From Oxalobacteraceae bacterium OTU3CINTB1 (GTDB lineage: Bacteria > Pseudomonadota > Gammaproteobacteria > Burkholderiales > Burkholderiaceae_D), in NCBI GenBank assembly GCA_024123955.1, contig CP099652.1, positions 372,001-436,000 on the forward strand: DNA of 64,000 bases, read 5' to 3'. Shown in pieces: positions 37,051 through 46,146 of this stretch. The stretch's first letter is position 1. Each line of letters opens with the position of its first letter. A program made the translations under genes and the position numbers. The notes beneath the pieces are model-generated. The model worked only from the letters and a program-made list of their open reading frames with translations, had not been told where the DNA came from and did not search any database.

Positions 37051-40000
37051 ATGCAAGCAGCAGATCCGACCATTTTTACCCCCTTCGCAGCGTTACAAGC
37101 AGAAATCCTGCGCGACCCGATTCCATTGCGCGCAGCAGTGACGGCGGCCTACCGGCGCGACGAAGTGAGCGCGGTTCAGTGGTTGTTGGATCAGATCAAA
37201 AAGAACGACGCCGACAGTCTGCAAAAAGCCCAGCAACTGGCGCATAAACTGGTCAGCTCGGTGCGCGAACAGCGCACCCGCGCCTCCGGTGTCGATGCGC
37301 TGATGCACGAGTTTTCGCTGTCGTCGGAAGAAGGCGTGGCGCTGATGTGCCTGGCCGAAGCACTGTTGCGTATTCCCGACAATGCCACCGCCGACCGCCT
37401 GATCGCCGACAAAATCAGCAAAGGCGACTGGCGCAAGCACCTGGGCGAGTCGCCCTCGCTGTTCGTCAACGCTGCCACGTGGGGCCTGCTGATCACCGGC
37501 AAACTGGTCAGCACCAACAGCGAAACCGGCCTCGGTTCGGCGCTGACCAAGCTCATTTCCAAGGGCGGCGAGCCGCTGATCCGCAAAGGCGTCGATCTGG
37601 CGATGCGCATGCTGGGCAATCAATTCGTCACCGGCCAGACCATCGACGAGGCCATCAAGAACGGCCAGGGCAACGAAGCGCGCGGCTACCGTTATTCCTA
37701 TGACATGCTGGGCGAGGCGGCGCTGACCGAAGCCGACGCCAAGAACTACTATGCCTCGTACGAGACGGCGATCCACGCGATCGGCAAGGCTTCGAACGGC
37801 CGCGGCATCAAAAACGGTCCCGGCATTTCGGTCAAACTGTCGGCGCTGCACCCGCGTTACAGCAGAGCGCAGCGCGCCCGCGTGATGGAGGAATTGCTGC
37901 CGCGTATGCGTCAACTGGTACTGCTGGCCAAGCACTACAACATCGGCCTGAACATCGATGCGGAAGAGGCCGATCGCCTGGAGTTGTCGCTGGACCTGAT
38001 GGAGGCGCTGGCTTACGACCCGGAACTGGCCGGATTCGAAGGCATCGGCTTCGTCGTGCAGGCGTATCAGAAGCGCTGCCCGTTCGCGATCGATTTCCTG
38101 ATCGACCTGGCCAAGCGCAGCGGCCGCAAATTCATGGTTCGCCTGGTCAAGGGCGCTTATTGGGATGCCGAGATCAAGCGCGCCCAGGTGGACGGCATGA
38201 GCGGCTACCCGGTCTACACACGCAAGGTCTACACCGACGTTTCCTATCTGGTGTGCGCACAAAAGCTGCTGGCCGCGACCGACGTGATCTATCCACAGTT
38301 CGCCACGCACAACGCGCAAACCTTGTCGACCATCTACACCTGGGCCAAGCGCGACGGCGTGACCGACTACGAATTCCAGTGCCTGCACGGCATGGGCGAA
38401 TCGCTGTACGACCAGGTTGTGGGCAAGGACAATTTGGACAAGCCGTGCCGCATTTATGCGCCGGTCGGCACCCATGAAACCTTGCTGGCTTACCTGGTGC
38501 GCCGCCTGCTCGAGAACGGTGCCAACTCGTCGTTCGTCAACCAGATCGTCGACGAGGCGATTCCGATCGAATCGCTGATCAAGGACCCGATCGCCATGGC
38601 GCGCGAGCAGGGCGGTCAACCGCACGCCGGTATTCCGCTGCCGCAAGCCATGTTTGGCGCGGAACGCAAGAACTCGGCCGGCTTCGACCTGGCCAACGAG
38701 GACGTGTTGCGCAATATTTCAGCAGCCTTGGCTGAGCCTCGGACCTGGTACGCATCGCCGCTGCTGGCGGGCGGCGTCAGCGTCGGCCAGCCGGTGCAGG
38801 ATGTCAGCAACCCGGCCCAACACAGCGATGTTGTCGGCAAGCTGGTCGAAGCAACCACCACCGACGTCGACAGCGCGCTGATCAGCGCCAGCAATTTCGC
38901 GATGGACTGGCAGACCACCGAACCTTCGCAACGCGCCGCAGCGCTGAACCGCGCCGCCGACCTGTTCGAAGCGAATGCCATGGAGCTGATGACCCTGGCC
39001 ATCCGCGAAGCCGGTAAATCGCTGCCGAACGCCATCGCAGAACTGCGCGAAGCGGTCGATTTCCTGCGTTATTACGCGGCCGAGGTCGCCGGTTCGACGA
39101 ATACCCTGGCGCTGGGTCCGGTCACGTGCATCAGCCCGTGGAACTTCCCGCTGGCCATTTTCACCGGCCAGGTCGCCGCCTCGCTGGCTGCCGGCAATGT
39201 GGTGCTGGCCAAACCGGCCGAGCAAACGCCGCTGATCGCGCACCGCGCGGTCGAGTTATTGCACGAAGCGGGCATTCCGCGCGCCGCGCTGCAATTCCTC
39301 CCGGGCCGCGGCGAAGTGGTCGGCGCCGCGCTGACCGCCGATCCGCGTGTCAAAGGCGTGATTTTCACCGGCTCGACGGAAGTTGCCCAGCTGATCAACC
39401 GCACCCTGGCCAAACGTGCGGCCGCCGAAAACATCGAGATTCCGCTGATCGCCGAGACCGGTGGCCAGAACGCGATGATCGTCGACTCGTCGGCGTTGCC
39501 GGAACAAGTAGTGCAGGATGCGATTTCGTCCGCCTTCGACAGCGCCGGCCAGCGTTGCTCGGCGCTGCGCGTACTGTTCCTGCAGGAAGATATCGCCGAC
39601 AAGACCATCAAAATGCTCAAAGGCGCGATGCTGGAGTTGAAAGTTGGCTGCCCGGACCGCCTGGTCACCGATATCGGCCCCGTCATCGATGCCGAAGCGC
39701 AGCAAAACCTGCTGGCGCACATCAACAAGCTCAAGGGCACGGCGTTGAACTACTTCTCGCTGGATCTGCCATCGAGCGTGATTACCGCCGGCACTTTTGT
39801 TCCGCCGACGGTGCTGGAGATCCGTTCGCTGTCGGAATTGACGCAAGAAGTCTTCGGCCCGGTGCTGCACGTGATCCGCTACAAGCGCGCCGATCTGCCG
39901 AAACTGGTCCAGCAAATCAACGACAGCGGCTTTGGCCTGACCCTGGGCGTGCACTCGCGCATCGATGAAACGATCGACTACATCAGCTCGAATGCGCATG

Positions 40001-40713
40001 TCGGCAATATCTACGTGAACCGCAACATCGTCGGCGCGGTTGTCGGTGTGCAGCCCTTCGGTGGCGAAGGCAAATCCGGCACCGGCCCGAAAGCGGGCGG
40101 ACCTCTATACCTGAAACGCCTGCAGCGCGGCGAAACTGCCACGCCGCAGCACCGCCACGACCGCCAAGCGACGCCGGCACTTGACGCCCTGACCGCCTGG
40201 GCGCAAAAGCACGGCCGCGACGGCATCGCCAAGCTGGCCGATCAGTACAGCCGCACGACCATGCTGGGCAGCCTGACCGCCTTGCCAGGTCCGACCGGCG
40301 AGCGCAACACGCTGGCGCTGGTGCCGCGTGGCGCGGTGGTGTGCGCCGCAGGCACCCAGGACGGCCTGCTGAACCAGCTGGCCGCAGTCCTCGCCACGGG
40401 AAATATCGCCTTGCTCGCCGGCGACACGGCCAAGCTGGTGCCAGCCGATCTGCCGGCCACGGTGAGGGACCGGATCAAGCCAGTTGCCGATTTAAACGGT
40501 TTCGAAGGCGATTTCCAGATCGCCCTGGTTGAATCGATGCTGGCCGGCAGCCTGTACAGCCCATTGGCGGCCCGTAGCGGCGCCCTGGTGAGCCTGATCG
40601 ACACCAACGAGGACGGGGCTATCCCACTGTGGCGTTTGCTTGCTGAGCGCGCTCTGTGCGTCAACACGACCGCTGCGGGCGGCAACGCCAGCCTGATGAC
40701 GCTCGAAGCGTAA
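37051..40713 (+). CDS. putA: bifunctional proline dehydrogenase / L-glutamate gamma-semialdehyde dehydrogenase
   Basis: 1220 residues from the ATG at 37051. Oxidises proline to glutamate in two coupled steps at the membrane, with FAD and NAD. Order: N-terminal arm (FTPFAALQAEILRDPIPLRA), alpha domain, proline dehydrogenase barrel (GPGISVKLSALHPRYSRAQR, RKFMVRLVKGAYWD, FATHNAQTL), and aldehyde dehydrogenase with catalytic Cys836 in SAGQRCSALR and a Glu in AETGGQNAMIV. A C-terminal domain of roughly 180 residues follows the Rossmann part, as in long PutA proteins. The ribbon-helix-helix DNA-binding domain of E. coli PutA is absent, so it cannot repress its own gene; control is left to the divergent putR. 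Confidence 0.97.
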   Translation: MQAADPTIFTPFAALQAEILRDPIPLRAAVTAAYRRDEVSAVQWLLDQIKKNDADSLQKAQQLAHKLVSSVREQRTRASGVDALMHEFSLSSEEGVALMCLAEALLRIPDNATADRLIADKISKGDWRKHLGESPSLFVNAATWGLLITGKLVSTNSETGLGSALTKLISKGGEPLIRKGVDLAMRMLGNQFVTGQTIDEAIKNGQGNEARGYRYSYDMLGEAALTEADAKNYYASYETAIHAIGKASNGRGIKNGPGISVKLSALHPRYSRAQRARVMEELLPRMRQLVLLAKHYNIGLNIDAEEADRLELSLDLMEALAYDPELAGFEGIGFVVQAYQKRCPFAIDFLIDLAKRSGRKFMVRLVKGAYWDAEIKRAQVDGMSGYPVYTRKVYTDVSYLVCAQKLLAATDVIYPQFATHNAQTLSTIYTWAKRDGVTDYEFQCLHGMGESLYDQVVGKDNLDKPCRIYAPVGTHETLLAYLVRRLLENGANSSFVNQIVDEAIPIESLIKDPIAMAREQGGQPHAGIPLPQAMFGAERKNSAGFDLANEDVLRNISAALAEPRTWYASPLLAGGVSVGQPVQDVSNPAQHSDVVGKLVEATTTDVDSALISASNFAMDWQTTEPSQRAAALNRAADLFEANAMELMTLAIREAGKSLPNAIAELREAVDFLRYYAAEVAGSTNTLALGPVTCISPWNFPLAIFTGQVAASLAAGNVVLAKPAEQTPLIAHRAVELLHEAGIPRAALQFLPGRGEVVGAALTADPRVKGVIFTGSTEVAQLINRTLAKRAAAENIEIPLIAETGGQNAMIVDSSALPEQVVQDAISSAFDSAGQRCSALRVLFLQEDIADKTIKMLKGAMLELKVGCPDRLVTDIGPVIDAEAQQNLLAHINKLKGTALNYFSLDLPSSVITAGTFVPPTVLEIRSLSELTQEVFGPVLHVIRYKRADLPKLVQQINDSGFGLTLGVHSRIDETIDYISSNAHVGNIYVNRNIVGAVVGVQPFGGEGKSGTGPKAGGPLYLKRLQRGETATPQHRHDRQATPALDALTAWAQKHGRDGIAKLADQYSRTTMLGSLTALPGPTGERNTLALVPRGAVVCAAGTQDGLLNQLAAVLATGNIALLAGDTAKLVPADLPATVRDRIKPVADLNGFEGDFQIALVESMLAGSLYSPLAARSGALVSLIDTNEDGAIPLWRLLAERALCVNTTAAGGNASLMTLEA

Positions 40714-40736
40714 GAAAAACCAGCTGTCAACGCCAA

Positions 40737-40763
40737 GGGCCGGGATCAAACCCGGCCCTTTTT
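40737..40763 (+). terminator. intrinsic terminator of putA
   Basis: GGGCCGGG (40737-40744) and CCCGGCCC (40751-40758) around the loop ATCAAA, followed by five T. Twenty-four bases after the putA stop. Confidence 0.92.
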
Positions 40764-40781
40764 ACATCCGGGGTCATACAT

Positions 40782-40890
40782 CCGGGGTCAGGTCCACCAT
40801 TTCTACACGAGCTCAGGTTTAAGTGGCCCAAATGGCCGCTCCAGGGCAGCTACGGCTAAGTCCGTGTAGAAATGGTGGACCTGACCCCGG
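40782..40890. repeat. 109-bp element with 28-bp perfect inverted ends
   Basis: The 28 bases at 40782-40809 (starting CCGGGGTCAGGTCC) are the exact complement of 40863-40890. Fifty-three bases lie between and encode nothing recognisable. An extra partial copy of the end (CCGGGGTCA) occurs as CATCCGGGGTCATA just before it at 40766-40780. It looks like a REP/MITE-type mobile repeat, sitting between putA's terminator and the nucleosidase stop. Confidence 0.85.
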
Positions 40891-40898
40891 AGTTGCTT

Positions 40899-41585
40899 TT
40901 ACTGCTTGCAGAAGTTGTGGATAACCTCGAACGCGTAGCGCGATGCTACCGTTTTGATGAAATGCATGAAGTCGACGGCGGCGTCGTCGTTGGCGTTGTC
41001 GGAGATCGTTCGGATCACCGCGAACGGAATGCCAAGCTCGAAACACACTTGCGCGACAGCTGCGCCTTCCATTTCCACTGCCAGTAATTCAGGCAACGCC
41101 GCTTTGATGGCTTGGATTTGCGCCAGTTTTCCGATGAACTGGTCGCCACTGGCGATCAATCCGCGATGCACACGCGTGGTTTTGGCCGCTGCGATTGCCA
41201 ATCTTTCCGTCAATGCGACGTCGGTGGCGAAGTGCGATAGTCCTGTCAGCGGTATTTCAAATTTTGGAAACAGCGGGCTGGCGTCGAAATCATGCTGAAC
41301 CAGCGCTTCCGCGACGACGATATCGCCCACCTTGACGTTTTTATCCCCGCTTCCGGCGACGCCGGTGAAGACGATGTGGGTAACTCCGAACTTTTCCACA
41401 AGGATTGCGGCTGTCATTGCTGCTGCAACCTTGCCTATACGCGACAGAACGCACACAGCGTCGATTTCCCAGAGTGTCCCTGTCGTGTACTCCCTCATAC
41501 CATGGACGTGCTTGTAGGGGCTCTGAAGGGCTTCTATCAGCCCATGCTGTTCTTCAGCCAACGCACTAATGATGCCTAGACGCAT
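40899..41585 (-). CDS. mtnN: 5'-methylthioadenosine/S-adenosylhomocysteine nucleosidase
   Basis: 228 residues. Cleaves MTA and SAH to adenine plus the thioribose sugar, recycling by-products of methylation and polyamine synthesis. The active-site Glu of the N-terminus is in LGIISALAEEQHGL, the substrate-binding MEGAAV stretch is LLAVEMEGAAVAQVCFELG, and the catalytic Asp in VIRTISDNAND. VFTGVAGSGDK matches the purine-phosphorylase-family phosphate/ribose loop. Slightly closer to the betaproteobacterial relatives annotated as nucleosidases than to hopanoid phosphorylases. It is the last gene before the origin-like region. Confidence 0.9.
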   Translation of the reverse strand: MRLGIISALAEEQHGLIEALQSPYKHVHGMREYTTGTLWEIDAVCVLSRIGKVAAAMTAAILVEKFGVTHIVFTGVAGSGDKNVKVGDIVVAEALVQHDFDASPLFPKFEIPLTGLSHFATDVALTERLAIAAAKTTRVHRGLIASGDQFIGKLAQIQAIKAALPELLAVEMEGAAVAQVCFELGIPFAVIRTISDNANDDAAVDFMHFIKTVASRYAFEVIHNFCKQ

Positions 41586-41713
41586 ATCTTTTTCCTGTTT
41601 TTCGAGGGTGGGCTGTGGACTTCCAGCGAGTTCTCCACAGTGCGAAGCTAAAAACGATCGATTTTAAGGCGTTTTTTGCCGTGTAAACGGGTCTTTGCCC
41701 ACGAAGAGGGCCT

Positions 41714-41742
41714 CAGATTTCGTCGGAAATCTGCGGTTTTTT
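41714..41742 (+). terminator. terminator-like hairpin in front of the origin-like region
   Basis: CAGATTTC (41714-41721) and GAAATCTG (41726-41733) around GTCG, then CGG and six T. No + strand gene is upstream for kilobases except putA, which has its own terminator, so it may shield the origin-like region from read-through. Confidence 0.6.
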
Positions 41743-41770
41743 CGGTTTTCGGAGTGTTTTTCGCTTTTCA

Positions 41771-41999
41771 TGGTTTAGTAGTTTACAAAGATATATATAA
41801 AAAATAGTAGTAGTAGTAAACGGACATTTAGCTGTGGATAAGTTCTGTATACGTTTACGAATCATTGGTTTACGCGAAAGATAAGCACTTGCATAAGCGC
41901 TGTAACATTTACGGAGCAATTCTGTATAAAATGTCGGCCCTTGGATAACTTCGTGCTTACTCACAACTCATCCTGTGGATATCCAGTAAGTTATGCACA
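41771..41999 (+). other. origin-like module, copy A
   Basis: In order: GGTTTAG...GTTTAC; the AT tract ATATATATAAAAAA (41791-41804); four TAG triplets (41805-41816), the DnaA-trio pattern; a perfect DnaA box in reverse orientation, TGTGGATAA (41833-41841); then about 130 bp with CGTTTACGA and CATAAGC; TGTGGATAT (41974-41982, one mismatch); and TTATGCACA (41991-41999), which fits TTATNCACA. The design AT tract - TAG triplets - box is that of the basal unwinding system of bacterial replication origins. No gene covers it. Confidence 0.75.
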
Positions 42000-42084
42000 G
42001 GCAGCACGGTTTTGCAGGGTTTCCTGAGCTTTTCAGCAACATCAACGACGGTCACCGCGCCAAAGGCATCGACGGCGCATCGAT

Positions 42085-42119
42085 GGCGGATTACGACCTT
42101 CGGTCTAATCCGCCCTACG
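42085..42119. repeat. dispersed palindromic repeat between the two origin-like modules
   Basis: GGCGGATTA and TAATCCGCC arms with an inner hairpin ACC-TT-CGGT type centre, followed by CTACG. Same family as 34613-34707 and 58997-59027. Confidence 0.75.
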
Positions 42120-42259
42120 TGTCTACAGAGCAATCTTTTGTTTTGCATGTCTTCAGCTACATGCAATCACTTTTCCCATTTTTGCGACTTCTTTTTTGAC
42201 CCATGGTCTTCAGGCGCTTGCGCCTTGGTTCTTGGGTTTTCTTCGAGCCGCGTGAACTA

Positions 42260-42487
42260 TGGTTTACTCTAAAGATGTATATATAAAAATAGTAGTAGTT
42301 GTTAACGTAGACACTTTTCTGTGGATAAGTCCTCATTTTGGATTAGAATCAGGCGTTTACGAACTTCATAAGCAGGCTCGTAAGCCGTGTATGACAAAAG
42401 AACTGTTTTGGGATAAGAAAACAGCTCCTCAGAAATTTTTTGTTTACTCACATATCGTGCCTGTGGATATCCATAGACTTATCCACA
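42260..42487 (+). other. origin-like module, copy B
   Basis: Same order as copy A, shifted by about 487 bp: GGTTTAC; AT tract GTATATATAAAAA (42277-42289); TAG TAG TAG then TTG (42290-42301); perfect box TGTGGATAA (42320-42328); CGTTTACGA and CATAAGC; TTTACTCACA; TGTGGATAT (42462-42470); and perfect TTATCCACA (42479-42487). Box-to-box distances agree with copy A to within one base (141 against 142, and 158 against 159), while the sequence in between has diverged. It ends 28 bases before the start of the nitronate monooxygenase gene. Confidence 0.75.
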
Positions 42488-42515
42488 GGGGTAAGTGGGC
42501 CTTTAAGTGAGAAAT

Positions 42516-43556
42516 ATGATGAATCTGACATCCGTCTTCCCCCATCCAATCGTTCAGGGGCCGACCGCTGGCGGTCCCAACACCCCGGCCCAAGTCGCCG
42601 CTGTCTCCAATGCCGGTGCACTCGGTTCGATGGCGTGCTCCTTACTTTCTCCAGCCGCGATCCGCGAACAAACCGCGCAAATCCGTGCGTTGACGAACAA
42701 GCCCTTTTGCCTCAACTTCTTTGTCCTGGAGACTCCACAGCCTGACCCGGCCGAGATCGCCCAAGCCACAGAATGGCTGAAACCACTCTGGTCTTCGCTG
42801 GGTTGGACCGAGTTACCCACGCCGAGCAAGTGGTGCGAAGACTTCACGGCCCAGTTTGAGGCGCTGATCGAATTGCGCCCGGCTGTCGCCAGCTTCACTT
42901 TCGGCATCTTGAGCGCTGACCAAATCCAGCGTTTGCACGACGCAGGCATTCTCGCGATCGGCACAATCACCCATGCCCAGGAAGCCATCGAATGGCAGAG
43001 CAGGGGCGCCGATGCGGTGATCGCTTCCGGCACCGAGTCGGGCGGCCATCGCGGCACCTTCATCGGCGCGCAGGAAGACGCGACATTGAAAACGTTCGAG
43101 CTGCTGCCGAAAATAGTGGCAGCGGTGGATATTCCGGTCATCGCCGCCGGCGGCATCATGGACGGCGCCGACATCAAGCGGGCGCTGGACGCGGGCGCGC
43201 AGGCGGTACAGATGGGCACCGCGTTCCTGGTAACCGACGAATCGGCAATTAATCCACACTACAAACAACGCCTGTTAACCGCCGGCGACCATCCGACACG
43301 CCTGACGCGCACTTTTTCCGGCCGCTACGCGCGCGGATTGGTGAACCGCCTGATGCGTGAGCTGGAGCCCGTGGAAGCCCAATTGCCTGCATATCCCGTA
43401 CAAAACGCGCTAACCTCGCCGATCCGCGCGGAAGCGGCCAAGCGCGGCGATACTGAATTGATGTCGCTGTGGTGCGGCACCGGTGTCGCCCGCGCCAGGC
43501 CGATGCCTGCCGCCAAGCTTGTTGAAACATTGCTATCGGAGATGAACGCAGCGTAG
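42516..43556 (+). CDS. nitronate monooxygenase / NPD-family flavin oxidoreductase
   Basis: 346 residues. FMN-dependent TIM barrel of the 2-nitropropane dioxygenase family: N-terminal HPIVQGPTAGGPNTPAQVAA, VSNAGALGS, the FMN-phosphate stretch VIAAGGIMDGADIKRALDAG AQAVQMGTAFL and the catalytic His region ASGTESGGHRGTF. It oxidises alkyl nitronates or acts as an NAD(P)H:quinone reductase. I take the ATG at 42516; a GTG at 42507 and an ATG at 42519 are alternatives. Its promoter must lie in or next to origin-like copy B, so replication initiation and its transcription may affect each other. Confidence 0.88.
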   Translation: MMNLTSVFPHPIVQGPTAGGPNTPAQVAAVSNAGALGSMACSLLSPAAIREQTAQIRALTNKPFCLNFFVLETPQPDPAEIAQATEWLKPLWSSLGWTELPTPSKWCEDFTAQFEALIELRPAVASFTFGILSADQIQRLHDAGILAIGTITHAQEAIEWQSRGADAVIASGTESGGHRGTFIGAQEDATLKTFELLPKIVAAVDIPVIAAGGIMDGADIKRALDAGAQAVQMGTAFLVTDESAINPHYKQRLLTAGDHPTRLTRTFSGRYARGLVNRLMRELEPVEAQLPAYPVQNALTSPIRAEAAKRGDTELMSLWCGTGVARARPMPAAKLVETLLSEMNAA

Positions 43557-43622
43557 ACTAAGGGACCGCCGAGAGAGCGTAAAACGCCCCGGCATACCGA
43601 GTCATCCTTGGAGGAGCAGTTT

Positions 43623-45251
43623 TTGGAATCAGCAGGCGACTACGATTACATCATCATTGGGGCAGGCTCGGCTGGCTGCGTTTTGGCAAACCGTTTAAGC
43701 GCGGATAGAAACGTCGATGTCCTGCTGATCGAGGCCGGCGGCAGGGACGATTATGTATGGATACACATCCCGGTTGGCTATCTGCATTGCATCGACAATC
43801 CCCGTACCGACTGGATGTTCCGCACCGAGGCCGACGCCGGCCTCAACGGACGCAGCCTGCTTTACCCGCGCGGCAAAGTACTCGGTGGAAGTTCCTCCAT
43901 CAACGGCATGATTTACATGCGCGGCCAGGCGCAAGACTACGACCGCTGGGCCGAGCTGACCGGCGACACCAGCTGGCGCTGGGACGCGGTGCTGCCGCTA
44001 TTTAAAAAGAGCGAGGATTATCACGGTGGCGCGTCCGAAGATCACGGCGCCGGCGGTCCGTGGCGCGTGGAAAAGCAGCGCCTGTCCTGGCAGATACTGG
44101 ACGCATTCCGCGACGCGGCCGAACAAACCGGCATCGCCAAGGTCGACGATTTCAATCGCGGCGACAACGCCGGCTGCGGCTATTTCGACGTCAATCAAAA
44201 ACGCGGCATCCGCTGGAACACGGCGAAAGCTTTTCTGAAGCCGGTGTCCGGCCGCCCGAATCTGACCGTCATGACCGGCTGCCACGTGGAACGCTTGCAG
44301 ATCGAAATGACCGACCAGGGACCCGTGTGCAAAGGCGTGATTTTCACCGGCGGCGGCGCCAAATATCAAGCGATGGCCGCGAAAGAAACCATTCTGGCCG
44401 CTGGCGCCGTTGGTTCGCCGCAGATTTTGCAGTGCTCCGGAATCGGCTCGGCCGCGAAGCTGCTTCATCACGGTATCGCGCCGCTGGCCGATCTGCCGGG
44501 CGTCGGAGAAAACCTGCAGGACCATCTGCAACTGCGCATGATCTACAAGCTCGGCGGCGGCGCCCGCACCTTGAACACGATGGCCTCCAACTGGTTCGGC
44601 AAAATGAAAATCGGCCTGGAGTATGCGATGTTCCAGAGTGGGCCGATGTCGATGGCGCCGTCGCAGCTGGGCGCGTTCGCGCGCTCCGATGCCAATCAGC
44701 CGACTCCCAATCTTCAGTACCATGTGCAGCCTTTGTCGCTGGAAAAATTCGGCGACCCTTTGCACGCCTTCCCCGCGTTCACCGCCAGCGTGTGCAACCT
44801 GCGTCCGACATCGCGCGGCCACGTGCACATCGCCGGCGCCGATTCGTACGCCCCTCCCAAGATTTCGCCGATGTATTTGAGCACCGCCGAGGACCGCAAG
44901 GTGGCGGCGGCGGCGCTGACGTTGACGCGCCAGATCGTCGCGTCGCCCGCGCTGAACAAGTTCGCGCCCGAGGAATACAAGCCCGGCATCCACTACCGCA
45001 CCGAGGAAGAGCTCGCGGAGGCGGCGGGCCATATCGGCACCACCATCTTCCATCCGGTCGGCACCTGCAAGATGGGTCGCGCCGACGATCCCACCGCTGT
45101 CGTCGATAGCGAATTGCGTGTCATCGGCGTCGCCGGTCTGCGCGTTGTGGACGCATCCATCATGCCCTTTATCACATCCGGAAATACTAATTCTCCCACC
45201 ATCATGATCGCCGAAAAAGCTTCAGAAATGATCCGTTCAGCCTGGAAATGA
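43623..45251 (+). CDS. GMC family oxidoreductase (choline dehydrogenase-like)
   Basis: 542 residues. FAD-binding N-terminus [20 protein letters not shown] with LLIEAGG; the GMC signatures [21 protein letters not shown] and [21 protein letters not shown] are both intact. Catalytic His is in [14 protein letters not shown] and the partner Asn in [14 protein letters not shown]. It oxidises an alcohol to an aldehyde or ketone. The start is decided by the ribosome site: GGAGGAG at 43610-43616 lies six bases from the TTG at 43623, while the upstream TTG at 43608 overlaps it. Sixty-six bases after the nitronate monooxygenase, perhaps the same operon. Confidence 0.9.
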   Translation: MESAGDYDYIIIGAGSAGCVLANRLSADRNVDVLLIEAGGRDDYVWIHIPVGYLHCIDNPRTDWMFRTEADAGLNGRSLLYPRGKVLGGSSSINGMIYMRGQAQDYDRWAELTGDTSWRWDAVLPLFKKSEDYHGGASEDHGAGGPWRVEKQRLSWQILDAFRDAAEQTGIAKVDDFNRGDNAGCGYFDVNQKRGIRWNTAKAFLKPVSGRPNLTVMTGCHVERLQIEMTDQGPVCKGVIFTGGGAKYQAMAAKETILAAGAVGSPQILQCSGIGSAAKLLHHGIAPLADLPGVGENLQDHLQLRMIYKLGGGARTLNTMASNWFGKMKIGLEYAMFQSGPMSMAPSQLGAFARSDANQPTPNLQYHVQPLSLEKFGDPLHAFPAFTASVCNLRPTSRGHVHIAGADSYAPPKISPMYLSTAEDRKVAAAALTLTRQIVASPALNKFAPEEYKPGIHYRTEEELAEAAGHIGTTIFHPVGTCKMGRADDPTAVVDSELRVIGVAGLRVVDASIMPFITSGNTNSPTIMIAEKASEMIRSAWK

Positions 45252-45375
45252 TGAGACCGCTAGTTAGCGTTAGATCAAAAGTAAGTAGTAGTTATACTGT
45301 ATTGTTAGCTAATTTTTTACTCTGTATGATCTAAAAAAAATTTGTACCTTGAACCATAAAAGCAAGGGAGACAGG

Positions 45376-46146
45376 ATGTCCGGTGTTATCTTGGAAACGA
45401 AGAACTTGACCAAGCAGTTCAGAGGTTTTACTGCGGTCAACGATGTCAATTTGAAAGTCCAGCGCGGTCATATCCACGCGCTGATCGGCCCCAACGGCGC
45501 CGGTAAAACCACATGTTTTAATTTGCTTACCAAATTTCTGGTGCCGACTTCGGGCCAGATTCTGTTCAACGAAAAAGACATTACCTCCGCCAAGCCGGCC
45601 CAGATCGCCCGCATGGGTGTGATTCGTTCGTTTCAGATTTCGGCGGTGTTTCCGCATCTGACGGTGCTGCAGAATGTCCGCATCGGATTGCAGCGCCAGC
45701 TTGGGACCAGCTTCCATTTCTGGCAAAGTGAACGCGCGTTAAACAAGCTCAACGATCGCGCGATGCAGTTGCTGGCCGAGGTCGATCTGACCGAGTTCGC
45801 CGACACCGTCACCGTCGATATGCCTTACGGGCGCAAGCGCGCTTTGGAGATCGCCACCACGTTGGCGATGGAGCCGGAGCTGATGCTGCTCGATGAACCG
45901 ACGCAGGGCATGGGCCACGAGGACGTGCACCGCGTAACCGACCTCATCAAAAAAGTGTCGGCCGGCCGCACCATTTTGATGGTCGAACACAACATGAAAG
46001 TCGTGTCCGGCATCTGCGACAAGATCTCCGTGTTGCAGCGCGGCGCCATGCTGGCCGAGGGCACCTACGCCGAGGTCTCGCGCAACGCGCAAGTAATGGA
46101 AGCGTACATGGGCACCGAAGCCGCCGAGCTGGAAGGAGCCCATTGA
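45376..46146 (+). CDS. livG: branched-chain-type ABC transporter ATPase (LivG-like)
   Basis: 256 residues from the ATG at 45376, after GGGAGACAGG. Walker A is GPNGAGKTT, the Q loop RSFQISAVFPHLTV, the signature region MPYGRKRALEIATTLAMEPE (degenerate: YGRKR instead of LSGGQ, normal for LivG), Walker B LMLLDEPTQGMG and switch VEHNMKVV. It pairs with the LivF-like ATPase, whose ATG overlaps this stop (TGATG). Together with the following binding protein and two permeases it forms a five-gene HAAT importer. Upstream, arms TTAGATCA (45270-45277) and TGATCTAA (45327-45334) might be a control site. Confidence 0.93.
   Translation: MSGVILETKNLTKQFRGFTAVNDVNLKVQRGHIHALIGPNGAGKTTCFNLLTKFLVPTSGQILFNEKDITSAKPAQIARMGVIRSFQISAVFPHLTVLQNVRIGLQRQLGTSFHFWQSERALNKLNDRAMQLLAEVDLTEFADTVTVDMPYGRKRALEIATTLAMEPELMLLDEPTQGMGHEDVHRVTDLIKKVSAGRTILMVEHNMKVVSGICDKISVLQRGAMLAEGTYAEVSRNAQVMEAYMGTEAAELEGAH

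Noticed and set aside
37093..38646. 517-codon frame opposite putA
   Set aside because: putA motifs are complete on the other strand.
41713..41964. 83-codon open frame on the - strand through origin copy A
   Set aside because: It reads through the AT tract and TAG triplets, has no family resemblance, no ribosome site, and odd composition (runs of Thr and Lys).
42259..42510. 83-codon open frame on the + strand through origin copy B
   Set aside because: Same reason; it overlaps the DnaA boxes and no protein family is recognisable.
44281..44294. parS-like GCCACGTGGAACG inside the GMC oxidoreductase gene
   Set aside because: Left half does not match; chance is likely.
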